Source of the DNA: Microbacterium candidum
GTDB taxonomy: Bacteria > Actinomycetota > Actinomycetes > Actinomycetales > Microbacteriaceae
Length of the DNA stretch: 64,000 nucleotides
Direction: 5' to 3'
Assembly: GCF_030315975.1 (NCBI RefSeq)
Contig: NZ_JASXSZ010000001.1
Span: 124,001-188,000, forward strand
Part shown: positions 41,919 through 48,410 of the stretch, piece after piece
How the letters are laid out: each line of letters starts with the position of its first letter
Numbering within the stretch: position 1 is the first letter of the stretch
Made by a program: the position numbers and the translations under genes
Notes under the pieces: generated by a model
Seen by the model: the letters and a program-made list of their open reading frames with translations, nothing else
What the model was told of the DNA's origin: nothing
The model's database searches: none

Positions 41919-43007
41919 GTGAGCAGCACGTACATCGAATCCGGCAGTCGGATCCGCGTCTACGACTCGGCTGTGAGCACGCATGCGATGCTCCCGCTCG
42001 GCACCTACCGGGTGCACTTCAGCTCGAAGGAGGGGTTCAGCCTGCTCCGCATCGACGACCTCACGGTGGGCACCGAGCGCGTGTACGGCCACCGGGAGCA
42101 GAAGGTCGACAAGATCTTCAGCTCCTACCACCGCACGGAGCGCAGCCTCGGCGTGATGCTCTCCGGCGACAAGGGTCAGGGCAAGTCCCTGTTCCTGCGC
42201 ATGGTCGCCGAGCGCGCGATCGACGAGGGGATCGCGGTCGTGCTCGTGACGGAGGATGCCGACGGCATCGTCGAATTCCTCGACTCCCTCGACGAGTGCC
42301 TCGTCATCTTCGACGAGTTCGAGAAGATCTTCCCGAGCGGGCGGCGCAGTCTCCACGACGGCACGAACCGCCAGAACCAGTTCCTCACCCTCTTCGACGG
42401 CATGTCGTCGGTCAAGCGCATCTACTGCGTGACGGTCAACGACATCCAGGACGTCAGTGCCTACATCGTCAACCGTCCGGGTCGGTTCCACTACCACATG
42501 CGATTCGACTACCCCGGGCCCGACGAGGTGCGCGAGTACCTGCGCGACCAGGCGCCGTTGGCGTCCGCCGCCGAAGTCGAGAGCGCAGCGCTCTTCTCCC
42601 GCCGGGTGAACCTCAACTACGACCACCTTCGAGCCATCGCGTTCGAGCTCAACGACGCGAACGCGCTGTTCGCCGATATCGTCGAGGACCTCAACATCAA
42701 GGCGGTCGAGCCCAGCGTCTACCGGGTCGAGGCGAAGTTCGCCGACGGTACCGCGCTCGCGGAGGAGACGGCCGTGAATCTCTTCGAGCGCGGCAGCACC
42801 GCCCGCACGATCGAGCTGCGCGGCTCCACCCGCACGCTGTCCGTCTCGTTCTTCCCCAAGGACCTCGTCTTCGACGAGGACGGCACGATCAGCGTCCCGC
42901 CGCACATGGTGGACGTGCGGGACGAATACGACGACGTGCCCGACGAGATGCCGGTCCGCCTGGCGCTGACGCTGATCGGGCAGACGAACTACTCGTTCGA
43001 CGGCTGA
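41919..43007 (+). CDS. Orphan AAA+ ATPase, unknown function
   Basis: 362 residues. An N-terminal beta-rich segment (~70 residues) is followed by an AAA+ module: Walker A GDKGQGKS (83-90), Walker B LVIFDEFE (128-135), a sensor-like CVTVND (170-175) and NRPGR arginine fingers (Arg186/Arg189). The C-terminal ~100 residues (about 255-362) are beta-strand-rich with no recognised family. The GTG start at 41919 has GAGAGG 6 nt upstream. It stands alone on the plus strand between purB and the flagellar cluster. It may act as a remodelling ATPase; phage origin is possible but base composition matches the host. Confidence 0.75.
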   Translation: MSSTYIESGSRIRVYDSAVSTHAMLPLGTYRVHFSSKEGFSLLRIDDLTVGTERVYGHREQKVDKIFSSYHRTERSLGVMLSGDKGQGKSLFLRMVAERAIDEGIAVVLVTEDADGIVEFLDSLDECLVIFDEFEKIFPSGRRSLHDGTNRQNQFLTLFDGMSSVKRIYCVTVNDIQDVSAYIVNRPGRFHYHMRFDYPGPDEVREYLRDQAPLASAAEVESAALFSRRVNLNYDHLRAIAFELNDANALFADIVEDLNIKAVEPSVYRVEAKFADGTALAEETAVNLFERGSTARTIELRGSTRTLSVSFFPKDLVFDEDGTISVPPHMVDVRDEYDDVPDEMPVRLALTLIGQTNYSFDG

Positions 43008-43054
43008 AGCCGAGGACCGCGCGATCCCCGGCTCCACGGCGCACGGGGGACTCT

Positions 43055-43852
43055 TCAGACGCCCGTGGACGCCGGGAGGAATGTGCCGGCGAAGCGCCGG
43101 CTGCTTCCTGCGATGCGCCGGAAGTACGCGTCCCGCACGGACCCGCGCATGCCGGCTGCCGGCGGGACGCCCGGCTGGTCTGAGAAGTGGCGGTCCATGG
43201 CGTCGCGGAGCAGCCGCACCGCCTGCGTCCGCTGCTGCGAGACGGCCGAGTGCGTGACTCCGAGCTCCGCCGCGATGTCCTTGATCGCGCGATCCTCGAA
43301 GTACACGGCGAGGATGATGAACCGCATCCGCTCGGGCAGCGCGGCGACCGCGCGGCCGAGCAGGTCGCTATACTCGGCGCGCTCGGCCTCCTCGTCGGGC
43401 GCCGCCTGCATCGCGGGCACGGATTGCGCGAACGGGTCGTCGATCGCCATGACGATGCGGCCGGCATCCGCCAGGCTCTCCGCGACGCCTGCCGCGGTGA
43501 GGCCGAGGGCTGCGGCGATCTCCTCGGCGGTGGGGACGCGGCCGAGCTTCTGCGCGAGGGAGTCGCGCGCCGCCGTGGCCTCTTTGGCACGACGACGGAT
43601 GCCGCGCGACGCCCAGTCCATCGCGCGCATCTCGTCGGCGAAGGAGCCGACGATGCGCTGTCGGGCGTAGGCGCCGAACGGGACGCCCAGCTCGGGGTCG
43701 AACGCGTCGGCCGCGAGGACGAGCGCCAGTGCTCCCGCACCGAGGAGGTCGTCTCTGTTGACGTGCGTGGCGCGCGCGTGCAGCTTCGCGGCGAGGTGGC
43801 CGACGAGGGGCAGGTTGTCGACGATGAGACGATCGCGCAAGGAGCACATCAT
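43055..43852 (-). CDS. fliA: Sigma-70 family factor, FliA/WhiG-like
   Basis: 265 residues. Region 2 (about 8-85, LVGHLAAKLHARATHVNRDDLLGAGALALVLAADAFD with FGAYARQRIVGSFADEMRAMDW), a degenerate region 3, and region 4 (about 185-222, helix-turn-helix IKDIAAELGVTHSAVSQQRTQAVRLL). The DLLGAG...FGAYARQRI...DEMR pattern is that of flagellar FliA and sporulation WhiG factors. A ~40-residue extra tail follows region 4. Next to the flagellar cluster it is the natural candidate to read the conserved GGTTAC-N14-GTCGCGATAG promoters. GAAAGG precedes ATG 43852. No FlgM-like anti-sigma gene was found. Confidence 0.85.
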   Translation of the reverse strand: MMCSLRDRLIVDNLPLVGHLAAKLHARATHVNRDDLLGAGALALVLAADAFDPELGVPFGAYARQRIVGSFADEMRAMDWASRGIRRRAKEATAARDSLAQKLGRVPTAEEIAAALGLTAAGVAESLADAGRIVMAIDDPFAQSVPAMQAAPDEEAERAEYSDLLGRAVAALPERMRFIILAVYFEDRAIKDIAAELGVTHSAVSQQRTQAVRLLRDAMDRHFSDQPGVPPAAGMRGSVRDAYFRRIAGSSRRFAGTFLPASTGV

Positions 43853-43924
43853 CGGGGGCCTTTCAACATGGGTGCGCCATGTCCTCAGCCCCAGGAGGAC
43901 GGTCTCGAGTACGAGGGTCCGAAC

Positions 43925-43940
43925 ATGAGAATATTCTCAT
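43925..43940. promoter_or_regulatory. Perfect 16-bp palindrome upstream of the sigma factor gene
   Basis: ATGAGAATATTCTCAT lies 73-88 nt upstream of the sigma factor start codon in an AT-rich patch. It looks like a regulator operator. Its owner is unknown to me. A second palindrome, TCGACCGGTCGA (43962-43973), follows. Confidence 0.55.
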
Positions 43941-44026
43941 TTTCGAAGATGACCGTACCAGTCGACCGGTCGATAGTCACCCTCAGAGCGAGAACGTTCG
44001 CCGATGCGTCACCGGCATCGGACAGC

Positions 44027-44062
44027 GAGAAGCCCCGGGGGATGCATCCCTCGGGGCTTCTC
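44027..44062 (-). terminator. Terminator of the HU-like gene
   Basis: GAGAAGCCCC (44027-44036) pairs with GGGGCTTCTC (44053-44062) around an inner GGGATGCATCCC-like palindrome, 20 nt downstream of the stop at 44082. Confidence 0.8.
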
Positions 44063-44081
44063 CGTGTCAGACGTCGGTGCG

Positions 44082-44390
44082 CTACGAGCTGCGCGGCCCC
44101 TTCACGCTGCGGTTCACAGCGCGGGTCGCGGAGAACTTCAGCACCGCATAGTCGTCGATCTCCGACTTGCCGTCGGCATCGGCGAACTGCACCCTGTGCC
44201 CCTTGTGCTCCTGCAGATAGAACTTGCCGAAGCCCGTGAGGGTCACGCGGTTCCCCTGCGCCACGAGGTCGAGGAGTTCGTCGATCATCGCGTCGTAGGC
44301 CTGCTGCGCCACCCGGAGGGGCAGGCCCCCGCGGCGGGCGAAGCGCTGTACGAATTCGCGCCTGCTGACGCGTCCCTGCTCAAGGTCCAT
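44082..44390 (-). CDS. HU/IHF-family DNA-binding protein, divergent
   Basis: 102 residues. The HU fold pattern is present: helical N-terminus (VSRREFVQRFARRGGLPLRVAQQAYDAMIDELLDLVAQG) followed by RVTLTGFGKFYLQEHKGHRVQF. The arm motif RNP of HU is lost and replaced by an acidic DADGKSEIDD loop. It probably binds or bends DNA with altered specificity. ATG 44390 is favoured over an upstream start that lacks conserved sequence. It sits between the sigma factor and the flagellar operon, so a local regulatory role is plausible but unproven. Confidence 0.75.
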   Translation of the reverse strand: MDLEQGRVSRREFVQRFARRGGLPLRVAQQAYDAMIDELLDLVAQGNRVTLTGFGKFYLQEHKGHRVQFADADGKSEIDDYAVLKFSATRAVNRSVKGPRSS

Positions 44391-44539
44391 GTTTCTCTGC
44401 CATCCCCTGCGTTGTCCCCAGCCGCTCGACCTTCCCCGAGTGGGAGGGTCACGTTCCACGGCGGTGCGGGCGATTCCCAGTCCCGCATTGATCCGAGGGT
44501 ACTTCTTGTTCGCTCATAAATGTCTGGACAGTTAATTTT

Positions 44540-44604
44540 CGCCTCCTTTACCTGCATGTTCGACGAATATGCTGCTCGACAAAGGAGGCGCCAGGCGCTA
44601 GAGT
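44540..44604 (+). promoter_or_regulatory. SigA-type promoter with inverted repeat in the 44391-44822 gap
   Basis: TCGACA (44576-44581), 17 nt, TAGAGT (44599-44604) is a near-consensus vegetative promoter on the plus strand, start near 44611. CGCCTCCTTT (44540-44549) and AAAGGAGGCG (44581-44590) form an inverted repeat whose right arm lies in the spacer. No plus-strand gene follows; only the hairpin at 44636-44677 is downstream, so a short RNA is possible. The rest of the gap shows AT-rich sequence near 44510-44570 and nothing else recognised. Confidence 0.55.
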
Positions 44605-44635
44605 TCCGCGGTTCGCCCGATCGACGGGGACGCAA

Positions 44636-44677
44636 AAAGGGGTCCGCCCGGAGCGCGCGCTCCGGGCGGACCCCTTT
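44636..44677 (-). terminator. Terminator of the flagellar operon
   Basis: A perfect 42-bp palindrome (21-bp arms, 44636-44656 with 44657-44677) is followed on the minus strand by TTTTTGCG, a clear U-tract. It lies 145 nt downstream of the fliW stop. Confidence 0.9.
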
Positions 44678-44822
44678 CCAGACGGCTGCCGGCCCCCCGA
44701 CCGGCTCATCCCCCTCACCGAAAGGGTCCGCCTGGGCACCAGTCACGCACTCGGGCGTGCATGGCGGGCCTACCCCCAATAGTGGTGCATTTCTGCACGT
44801 CTACGAGCAAAAGTGTATCATG

Positions 44823-45227
44823 TCACCGCGCTTCCGAGGCGCCGAGCTGAACCCGGATCGGGAGACCCTGATCCTCGAGGACGACCTGGACCGCGCGGCC
44901 CGTCCCGCGGTGGACGACCACGGGCGCGCGCAGGTTCAGGTAGACACCGTCGTCGGACGGGTTCGCGACCACGAGAACCATCGCATCCCGCGGATCGGAC
45001 GCGCCGATCTCCGCCCGCAGGCCCGCCGGCAGCTGCGGCTCGTAGCCGTGCACGCCGGAGGTCGGATCGAGGAGGAACAGGCGCACCTCGTCGCCCGCGG
45101 ACCGCAGGGCGTACAGGCCCTCGGCCCCGGGAATCCGGCTCAGCCGGAAGGAGGTGTACGGATGCAGTCCCGGCGGCGGAGAGACGAACTCGACGTCGAG
45201 CACGGTCACGGTCGCGGTCGCGCTCAT
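44823..45227 (-). CDS. fliW: Flagellar assembly factor FliW (CsrA antagonist)
   Basis: 134 residues of the FliW family (PGLHPYTSFRLSRIPGAEGLYALRS; VVANPSDDGVYLNLRAPVVV). FliW binds CsrA and frees flagellin or other mRNAs for translation, and is itself titrated by flagellin. ATG 45227 overlaps the flgL stop (ATGA). It is the last gene of the flgN-flgK-flgL-fliW unit; its partner csrA is just upstream of that unit. Confidence 0.93.
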   Translation of the reverse strand: MSATATVTVLDVEFVSPPPGLHPYTSFRLSRIPGAEGLYALRSAGDEVRLFLLDPTSGVHGYEPQLPAGLRAEIGASDPRDAMVLVVANPSDDGVYLNLRAPVVVHRGTGRAVQVVLEDQGLPIRVQLGASEAR

Positions 45228-46111
45228 CGCAGGAACTCCAGGAGGTTGGTCTGCAGACTCTTCGCAGTCACATGCAGCGCGGACTGGTAGACGAGTTCGG
45301 CGGATTGCAGCTTCACGAGCACCTGATAGCTGTCGACGTCCTCGACGCCGGCCCGCCGCGCCTCGAGGTCCGTCGACACGGAGAGGTTCTGCGCCGATGC
45401 GCGCTCGAGCTGCGCCTGCCGGGCGCCGGTGGAGCCCTGAGCGGTCACCATGCTCTTCAGGCGCGCGTCGATGTCGCCGAGGCGCGCGCCGATGTTGCCA
45501 CCCGCTCGGAGTTCGGCCGCGATGTCGTGCAGCACGGCGAACACGCTGCCCGCGCCCTCGCCGAACGCCTGGGAGCCGTCCGCGTCGACCCGCACCGTCT
45601 CGTGGTCGCCGATGCGCCGGCTGACGCCCGCGCCCGGGGTGCCGGTGTACGCGAACGTCGCCGCGTCGAAGGCCCTGCCCGCGTCGCTCGTACCGGCGAA
45701 GACGCTGCGACCGAGGACCGTCGTGTTGGCCTGGGAGAGGAGCTCCCCGCCGATGCTGTCGAGCTCCGAGGCGATCGACTCCCGCGCCGTCGTGCTGAGC
45801 GCTCCCGAGTTGGCGCCCTGCGCCGTGAGGTCGCGCGCGCGATTGAGCAGGGTGATGCTGGACGACAGCGCCGTGTCGACGGTTGTGACCCACGCCATCC
45901 CGTCGCTGATGTTGCGGGCGTGTTGGGCGGTGCGCGACTGGTCGCCGTGCACGCCGAGCGTCGTCGCGGCGGCGGTCGGGTCCTCGCTCGGGGCTCCGAA
46001 GGCGCGCTGGGATGCCGCCTGATTCTGCAGCCGGTCGCGCGCGGCGAGGTTCGTCTGCAGGGTGCGGAGGGTCTGCTGTGTCATGGTGCTGCTGGTGATG
46101 CGGCCGATCAT
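45224..46111 (-). CDS. flgL: Flagellar hook-filament junction protein FlgL
   Basis: 295 residues. The flagellin-like N-terminal helix MIGRITSSTMTQQTLRTLQTNLA and C-terminal SYQVLVKLQSAELVYQSALHVTAKSL fit HAP3. It joins the filament to FlgK. It lies directly downstream of flgK with 16 nt between. Confidence 0.93.
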   Translation of the reverse strand: MIGRITSSTMTQQTLRTLQTNLAARDRLQNQAASQRAFGAPSEDPTAAATTLGVHGDQSRTAQHARNISDGMAWVTTVDTALSSSITLLNRARDLTAQGANSGALSTTARESIASELDSIGGELLSQANTTVLGRSVFAGTSDAGRAFDAATFAYTGTPGAGVSRRIGDHETVRVDADGSQAFGEGAGSVFAVLHDIAAELRAGGNIGARLGDIDARLKSMVTAQGSTGARQAQLERASAQNLSVSTDLEARRAGVEDVDSYQVLVKLQSAELVYQSALHVTAKSLQTNLLEFLR

Positions 46112-46127
46112 CGGTGGCTCCGGGGGA

Positions 46128-47534
46128 TCAACGGCCTACGAGGCCGGTGCGATTGATCAGGACGTCGAGAGCCTCGTCGACGGCGGTCAACACGCGCGCC
46201 GCGGCCTGATAGGCGGTCTGGAAGGTGAGGAGGTCGATGGTCTCCTGGTCGCCGTCGACCGATGCGTTCGACTGCTGCGCCGTCACCGCGGCGACCGCGC
46301 CGCTGCCGGCGACGTCGGAGCGCTGCTGGTCGCCGGCGACGGAGACGGCGAAGCCGGTGACGAAGCCCGTCCACATCCTGCCCGGTCCGCTCGCCGACAG
46401 GGCGAGACCGCCGATCCGATCGGCGATGGTGGTGTCGAGGGGGCCGGCCCCGGGAGCGGCGAGCGCCAGCTGGTCGAGGCCGGTCGGGACGACATGCAGT
46501 CCGAGTGCCGCCGGACCGGCGGCGTCGATGGAGAAGAAGTCGCCGCCCGCGGCCCCCGACGCGGTGGTGCCGGTCCGGTGGATGTCGTTCACGGCGGCCG
46601 CGAGCGCGGTCGCCACGTCGTTGTAGGCGCCGGCGACGCGGGAGAGGATGCCGCCGTCGGCAGCGGGGGCGAGGGCGCTGAGCATTCCGCCGAGCGTGCC
46701 CCCGGAGACCGCGATGGACGCGTCGGGACGGTCGCCCCACGCCACGCCCACCCGGCCGTCATCGGCGATGTCGCGCGGGCCGCTCGCCACGAGGTGACGG
46801 CTCGCGTCGCCCGAGACGAGCGCGTTCCCGTCGAGACGGAGCGTCATCGTGCCGTCGGCCTCGACGATGCCCGTCGCCCCGACGCCGGCGGAGAGCTGCT
46901 GCGCGAGGGCGTTGCGCTGGTCGATGAGCTCGTTCGCGTTGCGGCCGGCCAGCAGAGCCGAGCGGATCTGGCCGTTGAGGGTCGCGACGTGATCGGCGGC
47001 CGCGTTGGCGTCGGAGACCTGACGATCCACCTGGCCGCGCAGATCGGACCACTGACCGGCGACCGCCTGATAGCCGCCCGCGATCTGCCCGGCGACGACC
47101 TGCGCGTCGGTGAGGACCACCTGGGCCGCGGCGGGGTCCGGGGTGTTCGCGAGGTCCGACCAGCCCGCCCAGAACCGGTTGAGGCCGGCCGCGAGTCCGT
47201 TCGCGGTGGGCTCGGCCATGACGGCTTCGGCCTGACCGGCGGCGGTCGCACGCGCGGCCCAGAAGCCGGAGGCCGACAGCGCGTCGCGCACCCGCGCGTC
47301 GAGCACGTCGTCGCCGAGGCGCGAGATGCTCGTCACAGTCACCCCGCCGCCGACGTGGGGGCTGACCGCCCAGAGGCTCGTCAGGCCCGGCGCGGGCACC
47401 GGTGACTGCTCGATGCGCTGACGGGTGTAGCCGGGCGCGTTCTCGTTGGAGATGTTCTGTCCGGTGACGGTCATGCCGGCCCGCGCCGCGGCCAGCCCGG
47501 ATGCGGCCGTCTGAAGTCCTGCGAATGTCGACAT
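46128..47534 (-). CDS. flgK: Flagellar hook-associated protein FlgK
   Basis: 468 residues. The rod-family N-terminus (TAASGLAAARAGMTVTGQNISNENAPGYTRQRI) and C-terminus (SNASVDGDQETIDLLTFQTAYQAAARVLTAVDEALDVLINRTG) are intact. HAP1 caps the hook and receives FlgL. It sits 8 nt downstream of flgN, its likely chaperone. Confidence 0.94.
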   Translation of the reverse strand: MSTFAGLQTAASGLAAARAGMTVTGQNISNENAPGYTRQRIEQSPVPAPGLTSLWAVSPHVGGGVTVTSISRLGDDVLDARVRDALSASGFWAARATAAGQAEAVMAEPTANGLAAGLNRFWAGWSDLANTPDPAAAQVVLTDAQVVAGQIAGGYQAVAGQWSDLRGQVDRQVSDANAAADHVATLNGQIRSALLAGRNANELIDQRNALAQQLSAGVGATGIVEADGTMTLRLDGNALVSGDASRHLVASGPRDIADDGRVGVAWGDRPDASIAVSGGTLGGMLSALAPAADGGILSRVAGAYNDVATALAAAVNDIHRTGTTASGAAGGDFFSIDAAGPAALGLHVVPTGLDQLALAAPGAGPLDTTIADRIGGLALSASGPGRMWTGFVTGFAVSVAGDQQRSDVAGSGAVAAVTAQQSNASVDGDQETIDLLTFQTAYQAAARVLTAVDEALDVLINRTGLVGR

Positions 47535-47542
47535 GTCTTCCC

Positions 47543-48031
47543 TCAGGCCCGGGTGTCGAGGAGCTGCGAGCGGCCGCCGCGGACGACGCCGCCCGCGAGG
47601 TCGTACTCGCCTGTGGGGACGCCGAGCCCCGCGATGGTCTCCTGGGTGACGCGGAGGGCGGTGCGCAGTCGCTGCTCGTTGATCTTCTTCATCTCGAGGA
47701 TCTCGTCGGCGAGGCCGGTCATCACCGTCAGGTGGCCCTGCAGGACCTCGCGCCAGGCATCCGTCGGCGCCACGTCGATGAGGTCCCGCAGCGTCGTCCC
47801 ATCCGGCACACCCCATTCGACGGCCACCGCGGCCGCCAGGCCGTCGCGCTTCATCGCCGCCGCCGGCATCGCGGCGGCGACTCGGCCGAGCTCGTCGGCC
47901 GCGTGCTTGATCCACCGGTTGCGTCCGGTGGCCAGGAGCATCTGCTGCTCCTCGAGCTTGAACAGCATCAGTTCGAGCAGATCACGCTCGCGCATCAGCT
48001 GCATGCTCAGTTCATGAGCGGACAATCCCAT
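47543..48031 (-). CDS. flgN: Flagellar chaperone FlgN
   Basis: 162 residues, largely helical, with the FlgN-type pattern LMRERDLLELMLFKLEEQQMLLATGRNRWI and a C-terminal EILEMKKINEQRLRTALRVTQETI coiled coil. It escorts FlgK and FlgL to the export gate. ATG 48031 follows a GGGGG purine stretch. It is the first gene behind one of the four conserved flagellar promoters, with a GGA-loop hairpin at 48052-48068 in its leader. Confidence 0.88.
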   Translation of the reverse strand: MGLSAHELSMQLMRERDLLELMLFKLEEQQMLLATGRNRWIKHAADELGRVAAAMPAAAMKRDGLAAAVAVEWGVPDGTTLRDLIDVAPTDAWREVLQGHLTVMTGLADEILEMKKINEQRLRTALRVTQETIAGLGVPTGEYDLAGGVVRGGRSQLLDTRA

Positions 48032-48051
48032 ACCCCCAGGTAGCCGTTTCC

Positions 48052-48068
48052 GCGACGGATCCCGTCGC
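48052..48068 (-). promoter_or_regulatory. GGA-loop hairpin in the flgN leader (possible CsrA site)
   Basis: Minus strand GCGACG-GGATC-CGTCGC: a 6-bp perfect stem with GGA in a 5-nt loop, 21 nt before the flgN start. CsrA typically binds GGA in hairpin loops near ribosome-binding sites. Confidence 0.5.
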
Positions 48069-48072
48069 ATCC

Positions 48073-48106
48073 CCGACTATCGCGACGCGAGCGCGCGAGC
48101 GTAACC
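48073..48106 (-). promoter_or_regulatory. Conserved flagellar promoter before flgN
   Basis: Minus strand GGTTAC-N14-GTCGCGATAGTCGG. It lies between csrA and flgN, directly after the csrA stop at 48108. The GCGATAG core resembles the -10 (GCCGATAA) of FliA/WhiG promoters. One of four copies with the same spacing. Confidence 0.8.
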
Positions 48107-48107
48107 G

Positions 48108-48350
48108 TCAGGACGCGGTGCGGCCCAGGGCGCTCAGGAGCGCGGCCTCGGCGGAGTCGCTGGACGAGGCCTGTGCCGCCACCTGGTTCTCGTCGCCCAC
48201 CGCGACCACGATCTCGGTGCGGTTGATGCGCTTGTCACGCGGGGCGTCGATGCCCACGCGCACCCCTCCGGGCGTCACCCCGAGGATCGTGACGGTGATG
48301 TCGTCGCCGATCCGGATGCTCTCGTTCGGGCGCCGCGTCAATACCAGCAT
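48108..48350 (-). CDS. csrA: Carbon storage regulator CsrA
   Basis: 80 residues. The start [20 protein letters not shown] and [19 protein letters not shown] contain the CsrA RNA-binding strands (Leu4, Arg6, VGIDAP). It represses translation by covering ribosome-binding sites; here it is controlled by FliW encoded in the next unit. A Ser/Ala-rich 20-residue tail is longer than usual. It follows flhA by 60 nt. Confidence 0.96.
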   Translation of the reverse strand: MLVLTRRPNESIRIGDDITVTILGVTPGGVRVGIDAPRDKRINRTEIVVAVGDENQVAAQASSSDSAEAALLSALGRTAS

Positions 48351-48410
48351 GTGTGTTCGCCTTCCATGGCTGCGCGCTCGCGCGGGTCCTTCACCCTCAG
48401 CATACCGGCA

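Noticed and set aside
43971..43980. CGATAGTCAC resembling the flagellar GATAGTCGG core
   Set aside because: It is on the plus strand, lacks GGTTAC at the fixed distance, and has no plus-strand gene behind it.
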